Of a stretch of DNA of 64,000 nt, positions 21,372 through 34,264 are shown one piece after another. The first letter of the stretch is position 1. Each line of letters begins with the position of its first letter. The DNA is taken from contig NC_058523.1 in the NCBI RefSeq assembly GCF_904849725.1, positions 173,644,689-173,708,688 on the forward strand, in the 5' to 3' direction. The translations under genes and the position numbers were made by a program. The notes beneath the pieces are model-generated. The model did not search any database. It saw only the letters and a list, made by a program, of their open reading frames with translations, and was not told the origin of the DNA. Source of the DNA: Hordeum vulgare subsp. vulgare (taxonomy: Eukaryota; Streptophyta; Magnoliopsida; Poales; Poaceae).

Positions 21372-23562
21372 TGTGACAAACCGAGGCCGACGTTCCAGAA
21401 GATCCCCCTTTATTTCGTTTTCGCCGCGTGTCTATTTTTATTTGTCGCATCATCATAGCATCATGCACATCACCAGTATTGCATCGGTATCCCGTTGCCG
21501 TCAGTTTTCAAACTTACATCCGTTATTAGTTGTCGGTTCGCGTCGTTGTCCGCTCTGAGCCCGACCACACACGCACGCGCCCGCGACATCGTTTAAATCT
21601 TGTTTTTAAAGGTGTGTGTAAAACTTTCTTTGATTGGGTTGAGATTTGACGTGCGGTGTTATTTTAATGTAGGTAGGCCGCCTGTCAAGTTTCATCGCAA
21701 TCGGAGTCCGTCTGGTACCCAAACCGTCGACCGTAGCGGCACCGTATTCGGTCTATCCTCGGACGTTTGTCGGCGTTTTAAAAATTGTTGCCGCGGCGCC
21801 CGTTTCCCTCTCATCTCTGGTAAACCACTCTTCACAGCCACGTACCCGTTCCCGCGTGTGGAATCGTACGAATCCGACCGCACGGTTGGATCTGGAACGG
21901 AATTCCGGTTAACCTAGCCCCCGAGTTGTCTATAAATAGACCCCCTCCTAATTATTTAGGCACCCAACCCCCTGTGCCTCGGGATCCGCGCACCTACCCC
22001 TAACCCTAATTCCCCACTCTCTCTCCCCCTCCAGCCGCCGGGCCCGTTGAGCCCAGATCGGGCCCGGGCAGGCCCATCTCCCAGGCGAGCTCCGTGGCTC
22101 CCCTAGCGCCGCCGCTTGTCGCCGCGAGCACCTCTCTGCGCCGCCCGCAGCAGTCCGTGCCCTCGCCGGAGCCTCCCACCGGCCGGAGCCCGCCGGAGTT
22201 CGCCCCTCGCTCTGGCCAGCAGCCGCGCACCATGGCCACCACTTGCCCTCGCCGGAGACCTGAAGTACCGCCAGCAGCCGCCGGCGCCCAGCCCCGGCCG
22301 CCCCGTGCCAGATCCGCGCCTCTGCATCCCCGCGCCCTCGCCGGTGCGCCGCAGCCCTCCAGAACGGCGCCTCCCGTCCCCGGCAGCTGTCCTGTTGCTG
22401 GTTGCAGCCGAGCCGACCTCCCGGTCCAGGCGGGATCGTGGAGGGAACGAGCCTCGCCCGCTGGTGCGTTGACCAGCCGGGTGGGCCGCCGCCAGCGCCA
22501 CCAACCCCCCCTCGGCCGGGCCCCGTAGTAGTCCCAGTCCGGTGCTGCAGCGCCTCCCAGGCCCAGGCCTCGGCCGGCCTCTTCCTCAGCGCACATCCAG
22601 GCCGGCCCATGGTAAGCCCCGCCCCTATTCCTCGCTCCGAGCGCCCTTTAGTCTTCATTCGCTCCCTGTAGGCCCGGTTAGATTAATTAGTAATTTCGGA
22701 ATTAATATATATTCCAGAGAATAAACCGTATATTAGAACGCGTGTAATTTTTAATCCGTAAGTCGGATCGCGATGAGTTGTATATGGTTTTGGTGTAGAA
22801 TTTCGCGTAGAATCCGAATTTATAAGTTGCATATTTGTTTGACGTGGTTTGCCATGCCAAATGCATAGATTTACATGCTGTTCCAATAGGATTCGTTCCG
22901 TAGTTGTTTTTCGCGCGTGTCTGGGTTGCTCGAATGCCGTAGTAGAAATGTCCATGTTTTAGGAACCTTCTTGTCATGTATTCTAGAGCGGTCATTGGTA
23001 TTTTTTTGCGTGTAGGGATTTGCCGCTAGTTTATTTCCCGTGTTTAGGTTTATATCTCGCATTTACGTGTGGAAATATTTTTGTTGTGCAACCCCACATG
23101 TTTTATATGTTTTCTGTGTAATTAGTTTTAGCTTTTGAGCAAGTTAGTTCACGCAATATTTTGCCATGTTGCCCTCTTGTCTTTTTTGTAGGATTTATTC
23201 CGTGCTTCGTTTGGAGGACTTGTCAACTAGAGAGTTGCCCTTTGATGTTTAGTCTAGCCCCTGGTAATTTTGGTTGCAATAGAAAGGCATGTTTAGGTGC
23301 GGTTTGCTTGCTCTCAAGTTGCTAGAAACAGTGCTGATTTGGAGGTGCTGAAATATTTCTAAGTCTGGAATCTGTTATATTTTGTTGCTGTCTTGTCTTG
23401 CTTCTACCTTGTGATCTGTATCTCTTTTGAGGTTGGTGCAATGGAGTTAGTTGTAGACTTTGGGATTATCTAGCATGCTGTGAATTTTCATGCCATTTGG
23501 AGTCCTGTAGCTTATGGTTTTGCTGGTGTGAATATGCCTCCAGACCGAAATCTGCACTTTCA
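21372..23562 (+). mobile_element. Sukkula-like LTR, copy A, 3'-truncated
   Basis: Starts TGTGACAAACCGAGGCCGAC right after CAATG. It has a TATA box (TATAAATA, 21931-21938), a CT-rich leader, a GC-rich stretch at 22020-22610 (open in several frames by base composition only) and a splice-donor-like CATGGTAAGCC at 22609. It stops at 23562 in the middle of the LTR (homologous to 55800 in copy C), where the duplicated segment starts again. Confidence 0.8.
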
Positions 23563-23566
23563 GATA
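23559..23566. other. Junction of the internal tandem duplication
   Basis: GCACTTTCA/GATAACG. Left of the break is the sequence of copy C up to 55800; right of it is that of copy C from 47102 (copy A from 14917). TTCA (23559-23562) is common to both parents, a 4-base microhomology. The tandem segment is 8646 bases long in copy A. Confidence 0.9.
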
Positions 23567-23913
23567 ACGAACTGCTGTTGCTCCATATTGTACTGTCATC
23601 CAAGCGCCATTGAATTTTTTTATTGAACCATTGGTAGATCCATATTTTTATGCCATTTGATAGAAATCTGTTTGTCCCACACTTAGTAGAATCTGAAGTC
23701 ACTATTCTCCTTTAAGCCGCCTTTATGCTCATACCAACTTGTTTGATAGGATTGTAACTCGCCATCTTGGTAAACCGTCTTTATGTTAGGGAGACTTTAA
23801 CATTGTAGGCTACCTTCTTTCTTGATTCCCTTGTTTTTTCAAAATAAACTCGTTCATCCAGGTAACCCGCCAAACATATTTCTACACCTCTTTTTCTTCC
23901 TGAACCTGTCATT

Positions 23914-26900
23914 ATGTCAAAGCCTTCCAAATGTGACTGGCTGCCGTCGATAATTTCTGACGTCTCCCTTCAGCAATGCATGACCTTAGGAGTCTTGTCA
24001 CCTAAGGAAGAAATCGGATGTCGAGCCGCTGCTCGAGAAGTACGTCCGTAACCCGCTGAAGGAGAGGTTGTGGTCTTCACCGATCACCTTGAACGAGGCT
24101 TTTCACCCCCTGGATCAAAATTATTTTGAGACGCCCTGCACTTCTACAATCTTCACCTTCAAGACTTGGCCCCCAACTCAATCAACAATTGATGCCAATT
24201 TCAAGTTTTCTGTGAAGCATACTTGGAGATAGAGCCGACTGTTCTCTTGTTTAGGGAATTCTTCTACGTGAACCGCCAAACGGAATGTGCCGATGGACCC
24301 AGCTTAGAACTTGGTGGAGTCACAATTCAAAGGGGGCGAGAATGTGGCTTTCCTGCTGTTACCCTGCCCAGTCACCCCAAGGGCTAGGGGAATACTTGGT
24401 TTTAGTGCAAAAATACTGCACTTGCCAACGAGAATCCCCTGCCAGGGTTTAGAGAGGAGAGCCTTCCGATGGGATTTAAACTTCTCAGATCACTAACTAC
24501 CAAAGTACAGACCACCCTTGCTTTTGTCTAGTCGAAGCTTAGGGCCTTAACTACCAATGTTTAACCGGGATTGACTTGATCCGGTGCTGGGTGGAGTGAC
24601 GAATTATGCCATTGAGCCGCCGGGGTGACTTTATGTGCAAATATGACGGTGATTTGAACAATTCACAATGTTTCACCAATGTCATGCTTGACTCTGATGA
24701 AGTCAATAACATTGTGAATAAGCTATCTAGCGAGTCCAAAGAAATCTGTTCCAAAACTGGACTGAAGCCATTATGTATACAAAACCCGGCTCCTGAGGTA
24801 GATATCTTTAGCCATTACTCGCCTTGCTTATACTTTCCTTTACACCTTTGAAACTTGATTTCTTATCAATATTGCTGCAGAGAAACTCACCCTTGTGGAA
24901 GCAGAAACCAGGGAAAACGATTGTCAAGAAGGTCAAAGCCGCCCAATACAAGAAAAGGAAGAACAAAGCAGCTATTGACGAGTCATCTGTTATGGGCGAG
25001 TCACAGACCGTCGAAGACCAATCTAAGGTAAATGTTTCATCCATCCCTTTATTTTGACGTGTGTTGTACTAAATATTTTGTTCAATCTCACGAGGATGAC
25101 GTTGAGAGCGATGCTGAAGATGTCGAGGTAATTTCAATCTCTTCCGACTCAGATATTTCCTTAGTAAGGCCTCCAAGGCGATTTTGTAGGAAAGTTCCTT
25201 TGACTCATCCAGATGCTTATTTGGATCCCGACTTCCTTTTGAAGAAGGCTATTTATACTCCAAAGTGCCACACTCGTAGTTCCTTAGGCGATCTTATGGC
25301 GGGTTTCCCCGAGAAAACAACCAGTCGTAAACGCCAAAGTGAGGTGCCTTTCATGCTAATTCTTCCTTTCTTATCAGTAAATTCTATTTGTTGATTACTC
25401 AAACTTTCCGGGTTTCACCTTAATAGGAATCACCACCTTCATCGAGCGACTCGACTGCTTCAAAATTTCCACCTCTTGTTCGTCTCCCAGGGTAAGCCTT
25501 TATTTGTATATCTAACACTTGCCTCATCACTTATACTTCATTATATATGTCTCAACCTTTATCCCTCAGGGCTCATGCCAAGAAAAGAAGAACTGGTGGG
25601 TCATCACACAATCCTGAAGCGCGTGAAGAGAAGGAAATGGATATTACTATCCCAGAAGCTCAGGGTGAACCGGCTGACACTCGTACCAAGCTTCCTAAAA
25701 CTTATACAAATGTTATGGACGATCTTCCTGAAGTCCAAGTTGACCTACCAAAAGTTGACAATACGGCCATGGAGGCGAGTTAGAAAAACAATCTTAATCC
25801 GTCGAGTCCTCCAGAGACAACCAAAGATGTTTTGTCCGATGAAGATAGGGTTGTCATTACTAGGATGGGTTACACAACGCCCATCTTCACCGTGATGGCT
25901 AAGCATACTGCCAAGGGTGCGACAACCGAAGTGGAGAAAGGGAAAGCTAAACTTGAGGTTCCCAATATTGAGAAACTTGACTTTGAAGAAGTGCATGCTG
26001 GATATCTGAGCCGCCTCTCCATGAGCCGGGATATGGAAGTCAACCTGGTTAATATGATGAAGAAGAGATATGAGGTATGCTATTCTTCAATAACTCATTC
26101 CATATATCCTCATATAGCCCCCAAGGCCCGGGTCATCTTCTTGAAGATGTGCCGGGTCTTGTTGATATTTGTGTAAAACTTCAACCTGTAGACCCCAAGG
26201 GTCGGGTCATCTGTCTTGAAGATGAGTCGGGTCTTTGTCAAAATTAACGTGAAACTTCAATATGTAGCCCCCAAGGGCCGGGTCATCTTCTTGAAGATGA
26301 GCTGGGTCTTTGTCAAAATTAACGTGAAACTTCAACTTGTAGCCCCCAAGGGCCGGGTCATCTTCTTGAAGATGAGCCTGGTCTTTGTCAAAATTAACAA
26401 GAAACTTTCACCTGTAGCCCCCAAGGTCCGGGTCATCTTCTTGAAAATGAGCCGAGTCTTTGTCAAAATTAACGTGAAACTTCAAGCTGTAGCCCCCAAG
26501 GGCCGGGTCATCTTCTAGAAGACGAGCCAGGTATTTGTTAAAATTAACGTGAAACTTCAACCTGTAGCCTCCAAGGGCCGGGTCATCTTATGAGCCAGGT
26601 CTATATAAATAATGTGAAACAAAACTAACATGCATTAGCCCCCAAGTGTCAAGTATATTGCATGCAATCTGCTTGAGACTTGGTACCAATCTTCTATGCA
26701 AGTAAAGAAGTCTTTTAGAGTCCATATTGGCGGCTCAGCTTTGAGCTAATTACCATCTTGTGTTGATTGTATAGGAATATTTGGGCCAAGCTGACTCATA
26801 CTTGAATAGTATGAAGAAAAATCTGGCACTGCAGGGAGACGCCAAAGCTGAAGCTGAGGAAAAACTTCAGATTACCTTGGCAGAGATGGAAAAAATTAGG

Positions 26901-27345
26901 ACTGCGCAAACATTATATAAAGAGACGACCAAAGCTGATAAAGCCGCCTTGTTGAAACGTTCTCGAGACGCCGAGGGTCGGCTGAAACTGTCTACTGAAG
27001 ATTTAATTGGTCTGAAATGACATATCTCCAGGATGACCAGTGGCGTGTTCGCTAAGTACTTTGTATGTAAGATTATCAATTGCAACCATTGTAATGGACA
27101 GAAAACCGAGAGGCGACTCACATTCCATAATGTTTTTGTTGCAGGCCCTCGATCGGCCAATCTTCAAGATGAGTGTGTGCTGAAATACCTTAACAGAACA
27201 ACTTTATGCTGGCGACCTATTCACCATCAAAGTTGTTTGGAGTGACAAAGAGATGGTGAAATTCATCAGTGACATGCTGAGGCGCCTCTGGACCATGATG
27301 ACGGGAAAATGGTGAGGCGTGAAAACACGCGTCCACGTCATTGAT
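23914..27345 (+). pseudogene. PF04195-like gene, copy B, broken and without 5' part
   Basis: Same layout as copy A from the MSKPSK start onward. The LTR-like leader, the possible first exon and the MULE-type element are absent because the duplication begins just downstream of them. The stop codons after AREVRP, VNN, HPKG and NTWF are shared with A and C. Copy B keeps the 24 bases missing from A and the GT donor (TCTAAG/GTAAAT near 25026). Its own extra damage includes a TAG near 25781 (GAGGCGAGT followed by TAG instead of CAG), which shortens the Pro/Glu-rich exon. Coiled-coil exon at 26781-27020. Confidence 0.7.
26115..26600 (+). repeat. Stem-loop array i, copy B
   Basis: Seven units as in copy A. 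The loop of the sixth unit is CTAG and one arm base differs (AAGACGA), weakening that stem. Confidence 0.87.
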
Positions 27346-27775
27346 ACAGAGTGAATAAAATATACCACATACAATATACAAAATAAAGATCAAACATTAC
27401 AGGTACATATTTCCAGAATTCTTATATTTACATAAAAATTCTATTAATTACATCTCCGAAGAGAAAACCCCTGATTAAGAATTCCAACATATCTATTACA
27501 TGAGATTGCAACACATTCCTATTACAATATGCTACAAGAAAAATCCTCCTCGCGGTCGACGTTGAACTCCGGCGTGGGAACTTGAAGTTTATATGCGTAG
27601 ATTATCTTTGACGCCGTTATGTTTGATGGTTTGCCATATATTTCTTTATCATGCAATTATTTTGTTTGTGCTCAACTTCATTTATTTTATGATTTAAATG
27701 AAGGTTGATTTGGTCCAAGCTTGATTTGGCCCCCTGTTTTCAGGCATAGGATGCATCCATGCATTTTAATATTTA
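27346..27775. other. Link region, copy B
   Basis: Counterpart of 18685-19105; no gene seen. Confidence 0.5.
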
Positions 27776-28395
27776 ACGCTCATATCATGGAATTCATTTC
27801 AGAGAACCCCTGCTTGGAGCATAATTGCTGTTCTATTTAGTTGATGGTTTATGGCATGGAATTCATTTTGAAGAAGCCATGACATGCCATAATTGTGTAT
27901 TTGTTATATGGATGTTGTATGCCATGGAATTCGTATGAGAGAACCCATGTCATAGCATAATTTTCTTATTTTATGGCTCATGCCCCAGAATTCGTATGGA
28001 AGAATCCATGCCATAAGATATTTTATATTTTTTTTGTCAACTTGTGACTTATACCGTGGAATTCGTATGAAGGAACCCACGACATAAGAGACTATGTATT
28101 TTCTTTATTTTATGACTTATGTCATGGAATTTATATGAGAAGAACCCATGACATAGCATAATTTGTATTTTCTTTGGTTTTATGACTTATGCCATGGAAT
28201 TCATATGAGAAGAACCCATGACATAGCGTAGTTGTGTATTTTCTTTGGCTCATGGCTTAGTCATTTTATGGCTTGCGTCATGGAATTCGTGAGAAAGAAC
28301 CCATGCACGAAATGTACTTTCATGTCATGGAATTCAAATCTAAGGAACCTATGCGTAGAGCATTTTATGAATTTTTCCACACATGGCATGCCCAC
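27776..28395. repeat. Stem-loop array ii, copy B
   Basis: Same unit series as copy A, including the CGTGG/CCACG unit near 28052-28082 and the perfect TATGTCATGG/CCATGACATA unit near 28116-28155. Confidence 0.85.
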
Positions 28396-28407
28396 GTGAA
28401 GAAAAAG

Positions 28408-29275
28408 TACGTTCTTGATCCGAACCACAAGGCCGAACCTAAGGGCATGATTTGATGAGTTATATGTTCCTTGATCTGAACCAAAAGGCCGAACCTAAGG
28501 ACATGATTTGGTGAATTTTATCTTCCTCGATCCGAACCAAACGACCGAACCTAAGGACATGGTTTGGTGAATTATATGTTCCTTGATCCGAACCAAACGG
28601 CCGAACCTAAGGACATGATTTGGTGGACTTTTTGTTCCTTGATCCGAACCAAACGGTCGAACCTAAGGACATGATTTGGTGGATTTTATGTTCCTTGATC
28701 CGAACCAAACGGCCGAACCTAAGGACATGATTTAGTGGATTTCATGTTCTTTGATCCGAACCAAACGACCAAACATAAGGACATGATTTGATGAATTTTA
28801 TGTTCCTTGATCCGAACCAAAAGGCCGAACCTAAGGACATGATTTGATGAATTTTATGTTCCTTGATCCGAACCAAACGACCGAACCTAATGACATGATT
28901 TGGTGAATTTTATGTCCCTTGGTCCAAACCAGACGGTCTAATCTAAGGATATGCTTTGATCTATGAGAAGAGATGTCTCCTTGATCCGAACCAAACGGCC
29001 GAAGCTAAGGGCAAAACTTCATGAGATGAGAAAGAGAGAAAAATCCTTGATCCGAACCAAACCACCGAAATTGAGAATAAGACTTGATGTGTGAGAAGAG
29101 AGAGCTCCTTGATCCGAACCAAGCGGCCGAAACTAAGGGCATGATTTGATGAGATGAAACCAACACCTTGATTTGTATCGTAATGGCCGAATCAATGGCT
29201 AGAGTTTTGGAAAAGGAGGAAGAAGAAAGCCCCATGGCTCGTACCTTGGTGGCCGAACCATGGGCTAGAGAAGAA
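28408..29275. repeat. Stem-loop array iii, copy B
   Basis: About fifteen units as in copy A. The CCTTGATT...AATCAATGG unit near 29165 has one arm base changed (AAGG to ATGG), so this copy lost part of that stem; CCCATGG/CCATGGG is kept. Confidence 0.87.
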
Positions 29276-29447
29276 CCATGATTCCCACCTTCTCACCGCT
29301 GCACGCAGAACGCTGGCCTCCTTGGTTCTTGTTTTTCCTATTTGTTTCTATGCGTGTATGTATAACTTTGCAGTGGGAGGTAAGGAGAATGGCCGGCCGA
29401 CTGAGAGCAAAATGGATCCAACCTCCTGTGTCATATGCTAGCGCCAA

Positions 29448-29456
29448 TATTTATAG
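29448..29456 (-). promoter_or_regulatory. Minus-strand TATA box, copy B
   Basis: CTATAAATA on the minus strand, followed by TTGGCGC rather than the CAGGCGC of copies A and C. Confidence 0.6.
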
Positions 29457-32400
29457 GAGCCGATGAGCAGCCAAGGCTCTGGCGCACCCTGCCCACGTCC
29501 TCCAGATCGTGGTGCCCGTGAGATCGTGGGAATGGGGGCTGCTTATTTCCTTTTTTCTATTTCTTTATTGCTAATTAACCGACAACCTCTAATTAGTTTG
29601 TGCTTCGGCCATGTTCTCTCAACGTGTGAGCCATGTGTACTAACCTTGCATACGTGAATGACTGATGGATGAGACTATGCATGTTCATGTATGTGGACAT
29701 TTTTAAAGTGGGCCAGGCCTAATTAGTTTTAATGATTTATTAAGGCTAATTTCCCTAACATAGCATGAGATAGAGACATGGTAAAATATCCTTTCATTGA
29801 TAGTTCTATGATGGTGCCTGAGACATTTTTGTTCATGCGTTGCACAAATATTTGATTAGTCGACGTAGAATAATATACTCACATTTATTTCATGAAATAA
29901 TATTTTGACAACTTTGACGTCGGTCATGATAATTTATATTTATGTCAATACTAGAATTCTATCATTAGTGAAATCTCCTTAGGAAAAAAGCTTGATGAGT
30001 ATTATCTGTTTTGTCATATTTGACAAATATCGGCTCTTCCCAATGTGTGACAGACCGAGGCCGACCTTTAAGAAGATCCCCCTTTATTTCGTTTTCGCCG
30101 CGTGTCTATTTTTATTTGTCGCATCATCATCGCATCATGCGCATGACCAGTATTGCATCGGTACCCCGTTGCCGTCAGTTTTCAAACTTACATCCGTTAT
30201 TAGTTGCCGGTTCGCGTCGTTGTCCGTTCTGAGCCCGACCGCACACGCACGCGCCCGCGGCATCGTTTAAATCTTGTTTTCAAAGGTGTGTGTAAAACTT
30301 TCTCTGATTGGGGTGATATTTGATGTGCGGTGTTATTTTAATATAGGTAGGCCGCCTGTCAAGTTTCATCGCAATCGGAGTCCGTCTGGTACCCAAACCG
30401 TCGACCGTAGCGGCACCGTATTCGGTCTATCGTCGGACGTTTGTCGGCGTTTTAAAAATTGTTGCCACGCCGCCCGTTTCCCTCTCGTCTCCGGTAAACC
30501 ACTCTTCACAGCCACGTACCCGTTCCCGCGTGTGGAATCGTACGAATCCGACCGCACGGTTGGATCTGGAACGGAATTCCGGTTAATCTAGCCCCCAAGT
30601 TGTCTATAAATAGACCCCCTCCTAATTATTTAGGCACCCAACCCCCTGTGCCTCAGGATCCGCGCACCTACCCCTAACCCTAATTCCCCACTCTCTCTCC
30701 CCCTCCATCCGTCGGGCCCGTCGAGCCCAGATCGGGCCCGGGAAGGCCCATCTCCCAGCCGAGCTCCGTGGCTTCCCTAGCGCCGCCACTTGTCGCCGCG
30801 AGCACCTCTCCGCGCCGCCCGCAGCAGTCCGTGCCCTCGCCGGAGCCTCCCACAGGCCGGAGCCCGCCGGAGTTCGCCCCTCGCTCCGGCCAGCAGCTGC
30901 GCACCATGGCCACCAGTTGCCCTCGCCGGAGACCTGCAGTACCGCCAGCAACCGCCGGCGCCCAGCCTCGGCCGCCCCGTGCCAGATCCGCGCCTCTGCG
31001 TCCCCGCGCCCTCGCCGGTGCGCCGCCACCCTCCAGAACGGCGCCTCCCGTCCCCGGCAGCTGTCCCGTTGCTGGTTGCAGCCGAGCCAGCCTCCCGGTC
31101 CAGGCGGGATCGTGGAGGGTACGAGCCTCGCCCGCTGGCGCGTTGACCAGCCGAGTGGGCCGCCGCCAGCGCCACCAACTCCCCCTTGGCCGGGCCCTGC
31201 ACTAGGCCCAGTCCGGTGCCGCAGCGCCTCCCCGGGCCCAGGCCTCTTCCTCAGCGCACATCCAGGCCGGCCCATGGTAAGCCCCGTCCATATTCCTCGC
31301 TCTGAGCGCCCTTTAGTCTTCATTCGCTCCCTGTAGGCCCGGTTAGATTAATTAGTAATTTCGGAATTAATATATATTCCAGAGAATAAACCGTATATTA
31401 GAATGCGTGTAATTTTTAATCCATAAGTCGGATCGCGATGAGTTGTATATGGTTTTGGTGTATAATTTCACGTAGAATCCGAATTTATAACTTGCATATT
31501 TGTTTGACAAGGTTTGCCATGCCAAATGCATAGATTTACGTGTTGTTCCAATAGGATTCGTTCCGTAGTTGTTTTTCGCGCGTGTCCGGGTTGCTCGAAT
31601 GCCGTAGTAGAAATGTCCATGTTTTAGGAACCCTCTTGCCATGTATTCTAGAGCGGTCATTGGTATTTTTTTGCGTGTAGGGATTTGCCGCTAGTTTATT
31701 TCCCGTGTTTAGGTTTATATCTCACATTTATGTGTGGCAATATTTTGTTGTGCAACCCCACATGTTTTATATGTTTTCGGGGTAGGATTTTTCTGTGTAA
31801 TTAGTTTTAGCTTTTGAGCAAGTTAGTTCACGCAATATTTTGCCATGTTGTCCTCTTGTCTTTTTCGTAGGATTTATTCCGTGCTTCGTTTGGAGGACTT
31901 GTCAACTAGAGAGTTGCCCTTTGATGTTTAGTCTAGCCCCTGGTAATTTTGGTTGCAATAGAAATGCATGTTTAGGTGCGGTTTTAAAAATCATTACTAT
32001 CATTACCATGCTAGTTTATTGCTTCTATCGATTATGTCTCGTTGCCTACCACATGTTAAATACCAGCCTCTCAACAATGCCATGAAACCTTCAACTGTTC
32101 ACAACCTAGCAAACCACTGATTGGCTATGTTACTGCTTGCTTAACCATGTTGTTAGCGTTGCTAGTTGCAGGTGCAGTTGCTTCCATGTGATAACATGGG
32201 TTCCTTGTTATATCACCATATTAAATGCTATTTAATTTAATGCACCTATATACTTGGTAAAAGGTGGAAGACTCGGCCTTTCTAGCCTGGTGTTTTGTTC
32301 CTCCTTTGCCCTCTTAGTTTCGGCTACCGGTGTTATGTTCCATAATTGAGCTCTCCTAACACGATCGGGGTTGTTATGGGGACCCCCTTGATAACTTATT

Positions 32401-33822
32401 TTAGATTAAAGCTGGTCTGGCAAGGCCCAACTTTGGTACTACATTTGCTTAATAACCTAGTAAAATTGCATAGGGACTTTCTGGACCCCGAAGATAATTA
32501 ATCAATCCCGGGCCAGTGCTCCTCATGAGTGTTGGTCCAAAACAGAGCAACTTATTAACGCTACCCAGGGCAACTCGGCGTTTGGCGTGGTAACCATCGC
32601 TCATCCGTCGTGTCCTGAGAACGAGATACGCGGCTCCTATCGGGATCGTCGACACGTCGCGCGGCCTTGCTAGATTAGTTTTACCTTTGACGAGATATCT
32701 TGTGCATCGGGATTCCGATGATGCTTTGGGTAATCTCAGAGTTGAGGTTTTCCACTAAGGAATCCGACGAGACCGCGAGTGTCGTGATTGAGGATTTCTA
32801 TGCGGCTTGTGGTAATTTGCGATGGACTAGTTGGAGCACCCCTGTAGGGTTAAATCTTTTCGGAAATCCGTGCCCGTAGTTATGTGGCAACGTGGAAACT
32901 TTGCTTAACACTGGTTCTAGATAACTTGAAGTTAACTTAATTAAAATATGCCAACTGTGTGCGTAACCGTGACGGTCTCTTTCGTGAGTTCCTTCTCCGG
33001 TCGAGGACACGGTGGGGTTATGTCTGACGTAGGTAGGTGTTCAGGATCATTCATTTGATCATCAGTAGTTACGTCCGTTATGCGTAGTTCTTCCTCCCTC
33101 TTATATCTCGTACTCGTAAGTTAGCCACCTCACAATATTCTTAGTCGCCGATGCAGCCTCACCACTTAACCATGCCTCACCTAATAAGCTTTGCTAGTCT
33201 TGATACCTTTGGAAATGAGATTGCTGAGTCCCCTGTGGCTCACAGATTACTACACCACTAGTTGCAGGTACATGTAAAGATTATTTGACACGAGCGCGTT
33301 GATTGTTCATTTGGAGTTGATTCTTCTTCTTCTTCTTCTTCATCGATCTAGGATGGGTTCCAGGCCGGCAGCCTAGGATAGTAAGGATGGACGCCGTTCT
33401 TCTTTTCTCGTTGTTTTCGTCCGTAGTCGGACCCTGCTCTTCTTCATGATGATTATGTATTGTACTGTTGTGACTCTGATGTAGCTTGTGGCGAGTGTAA
33501 GCCAATTCTATATATATCTCTTCTTTTTAGTACATGTACTTGTAACGATATCCATTCTTGCGACACGACGAGATGCGCTTCTATCCCTGACGAGGCCCTC
33601 GTGCCAAATTGAGGATAGGGTCGCATCTTGGACGTGACACAATGTCTGCAATATCGGCAATATATCATATCATCATTTCCGTCAGCCGTCATCTAAGTGG
33701 TTGATGCTGCTATTTTAAAATTGTTCTTTTCGTTACTAAACGGATTTTTGTCGTCTGCATTTATCTAAATTTTGATATGGTATATGCACTCTATTTCATC
33801 TTGGTCAAAATCTATGTCAACA
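29457..33822 (-). mobile_element. Putative 3' LTR (U3 part) of the minus-strand gypsy, split by a solo LTR
   Basis: On the minus strand a possible LTR start TGTTGACATAG (plus-strand end at 33822) is preceded by the purine-rich CTCGAGGGGCATC, which looks like a polypurine tract. The LTR would run leftwards through 33640, be interrupted by the Sukkula-like LTR (30046-33639), and go on from 30045 to the TATA box at 29448. Its position after pol and array iv suits a 3' LTR. The inner end of U5 was not found, and the partner 5' LTR is not in the window. Confidence 0.5.
30046..33639 (+). mobile_element. Solo LTR, Sukkula-like (LARD family), copy B, with internal deletion
   Basis: It begins TGTGACAGACCGAGGCC and ends CATCTTGGACGTGACA, flanked by the 5-base target duplication CAATG (30041-30045 and 33640-33644). 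No internal domain or second LTR is present, so it is a solo LTR. Its last 25 bases before the final A match, with one difference, the LTR primer used for barley Sukkula markers as I remember it. TATA box at 30605-30612. Compared with copy C it lacks about 1021 bases (C 55544-56564); the scar carries an extra TAAAA (31985-31989). A CTT-type microsatellite lies at about 33326-33345. Confidence 0.85.
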
Positions 33823-34264
33823 GATGCCCCTCGAGGTCTGGAAGCGAATATTTTTTACGATTCGGTTTCAGAACTCGAAAATATACTTCAACATATTCCA
33901 TCACATATGTATGTCCCAAATATTCATATTAGTGCAGGAGACACACTTATTTTGTTCACCCGTCCAACTTGATATTTTCTAGCATGCTTGTGTTTTCTTT
34001 TTTTAAAGTTTGTTAGTCCCTTCATTGGATAAGGACTCAATCTTAAAGGTCGGTTATAAGTTACGATCTAATAGAGGCGCATATCCTTCTCCCTGTCGTT
34101 TCACAGGGGTACTTTATTTGCCTATTTGCGAACTCTAGATATCAAGCTTCAACAGATTTGGTGTTAAAGCATCTTATTTATTTACACTATCATTGTGTAT
34201 GGCCTGAAGTCTTATTTATTTTATTCCATTTTGCATTTTACATATGTATGTACGAACTTTGTTC
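33823..34264. other. 3' untranslated stretch of gypsy between array iv and LTR
   Basis: AT-rich, no open frame of note. The purine-rich tract on the minus strand lies at its left edge. Contains TTCACAGGGGTACTTTATTTG; nothing further recognised. Confidence 0.4.

Noticed and set aside
22006..22671. Overlapping long frames on both strands in GC-rich DNA (also 30622-31336, 54160-54937)
   Set aside because: Open in up to five frames at once with Pro/Arg/Ala-rich translations; this is base composition in the leader of the Sukkula-like LTR. No known domain.
33281..33692. Small minus-strand frames near the right end of the Sukkula-like LTR (also 57856-58269)
   Set aside because: They lie within a non-coding LTR and include a translated CTT-type microsatellite.
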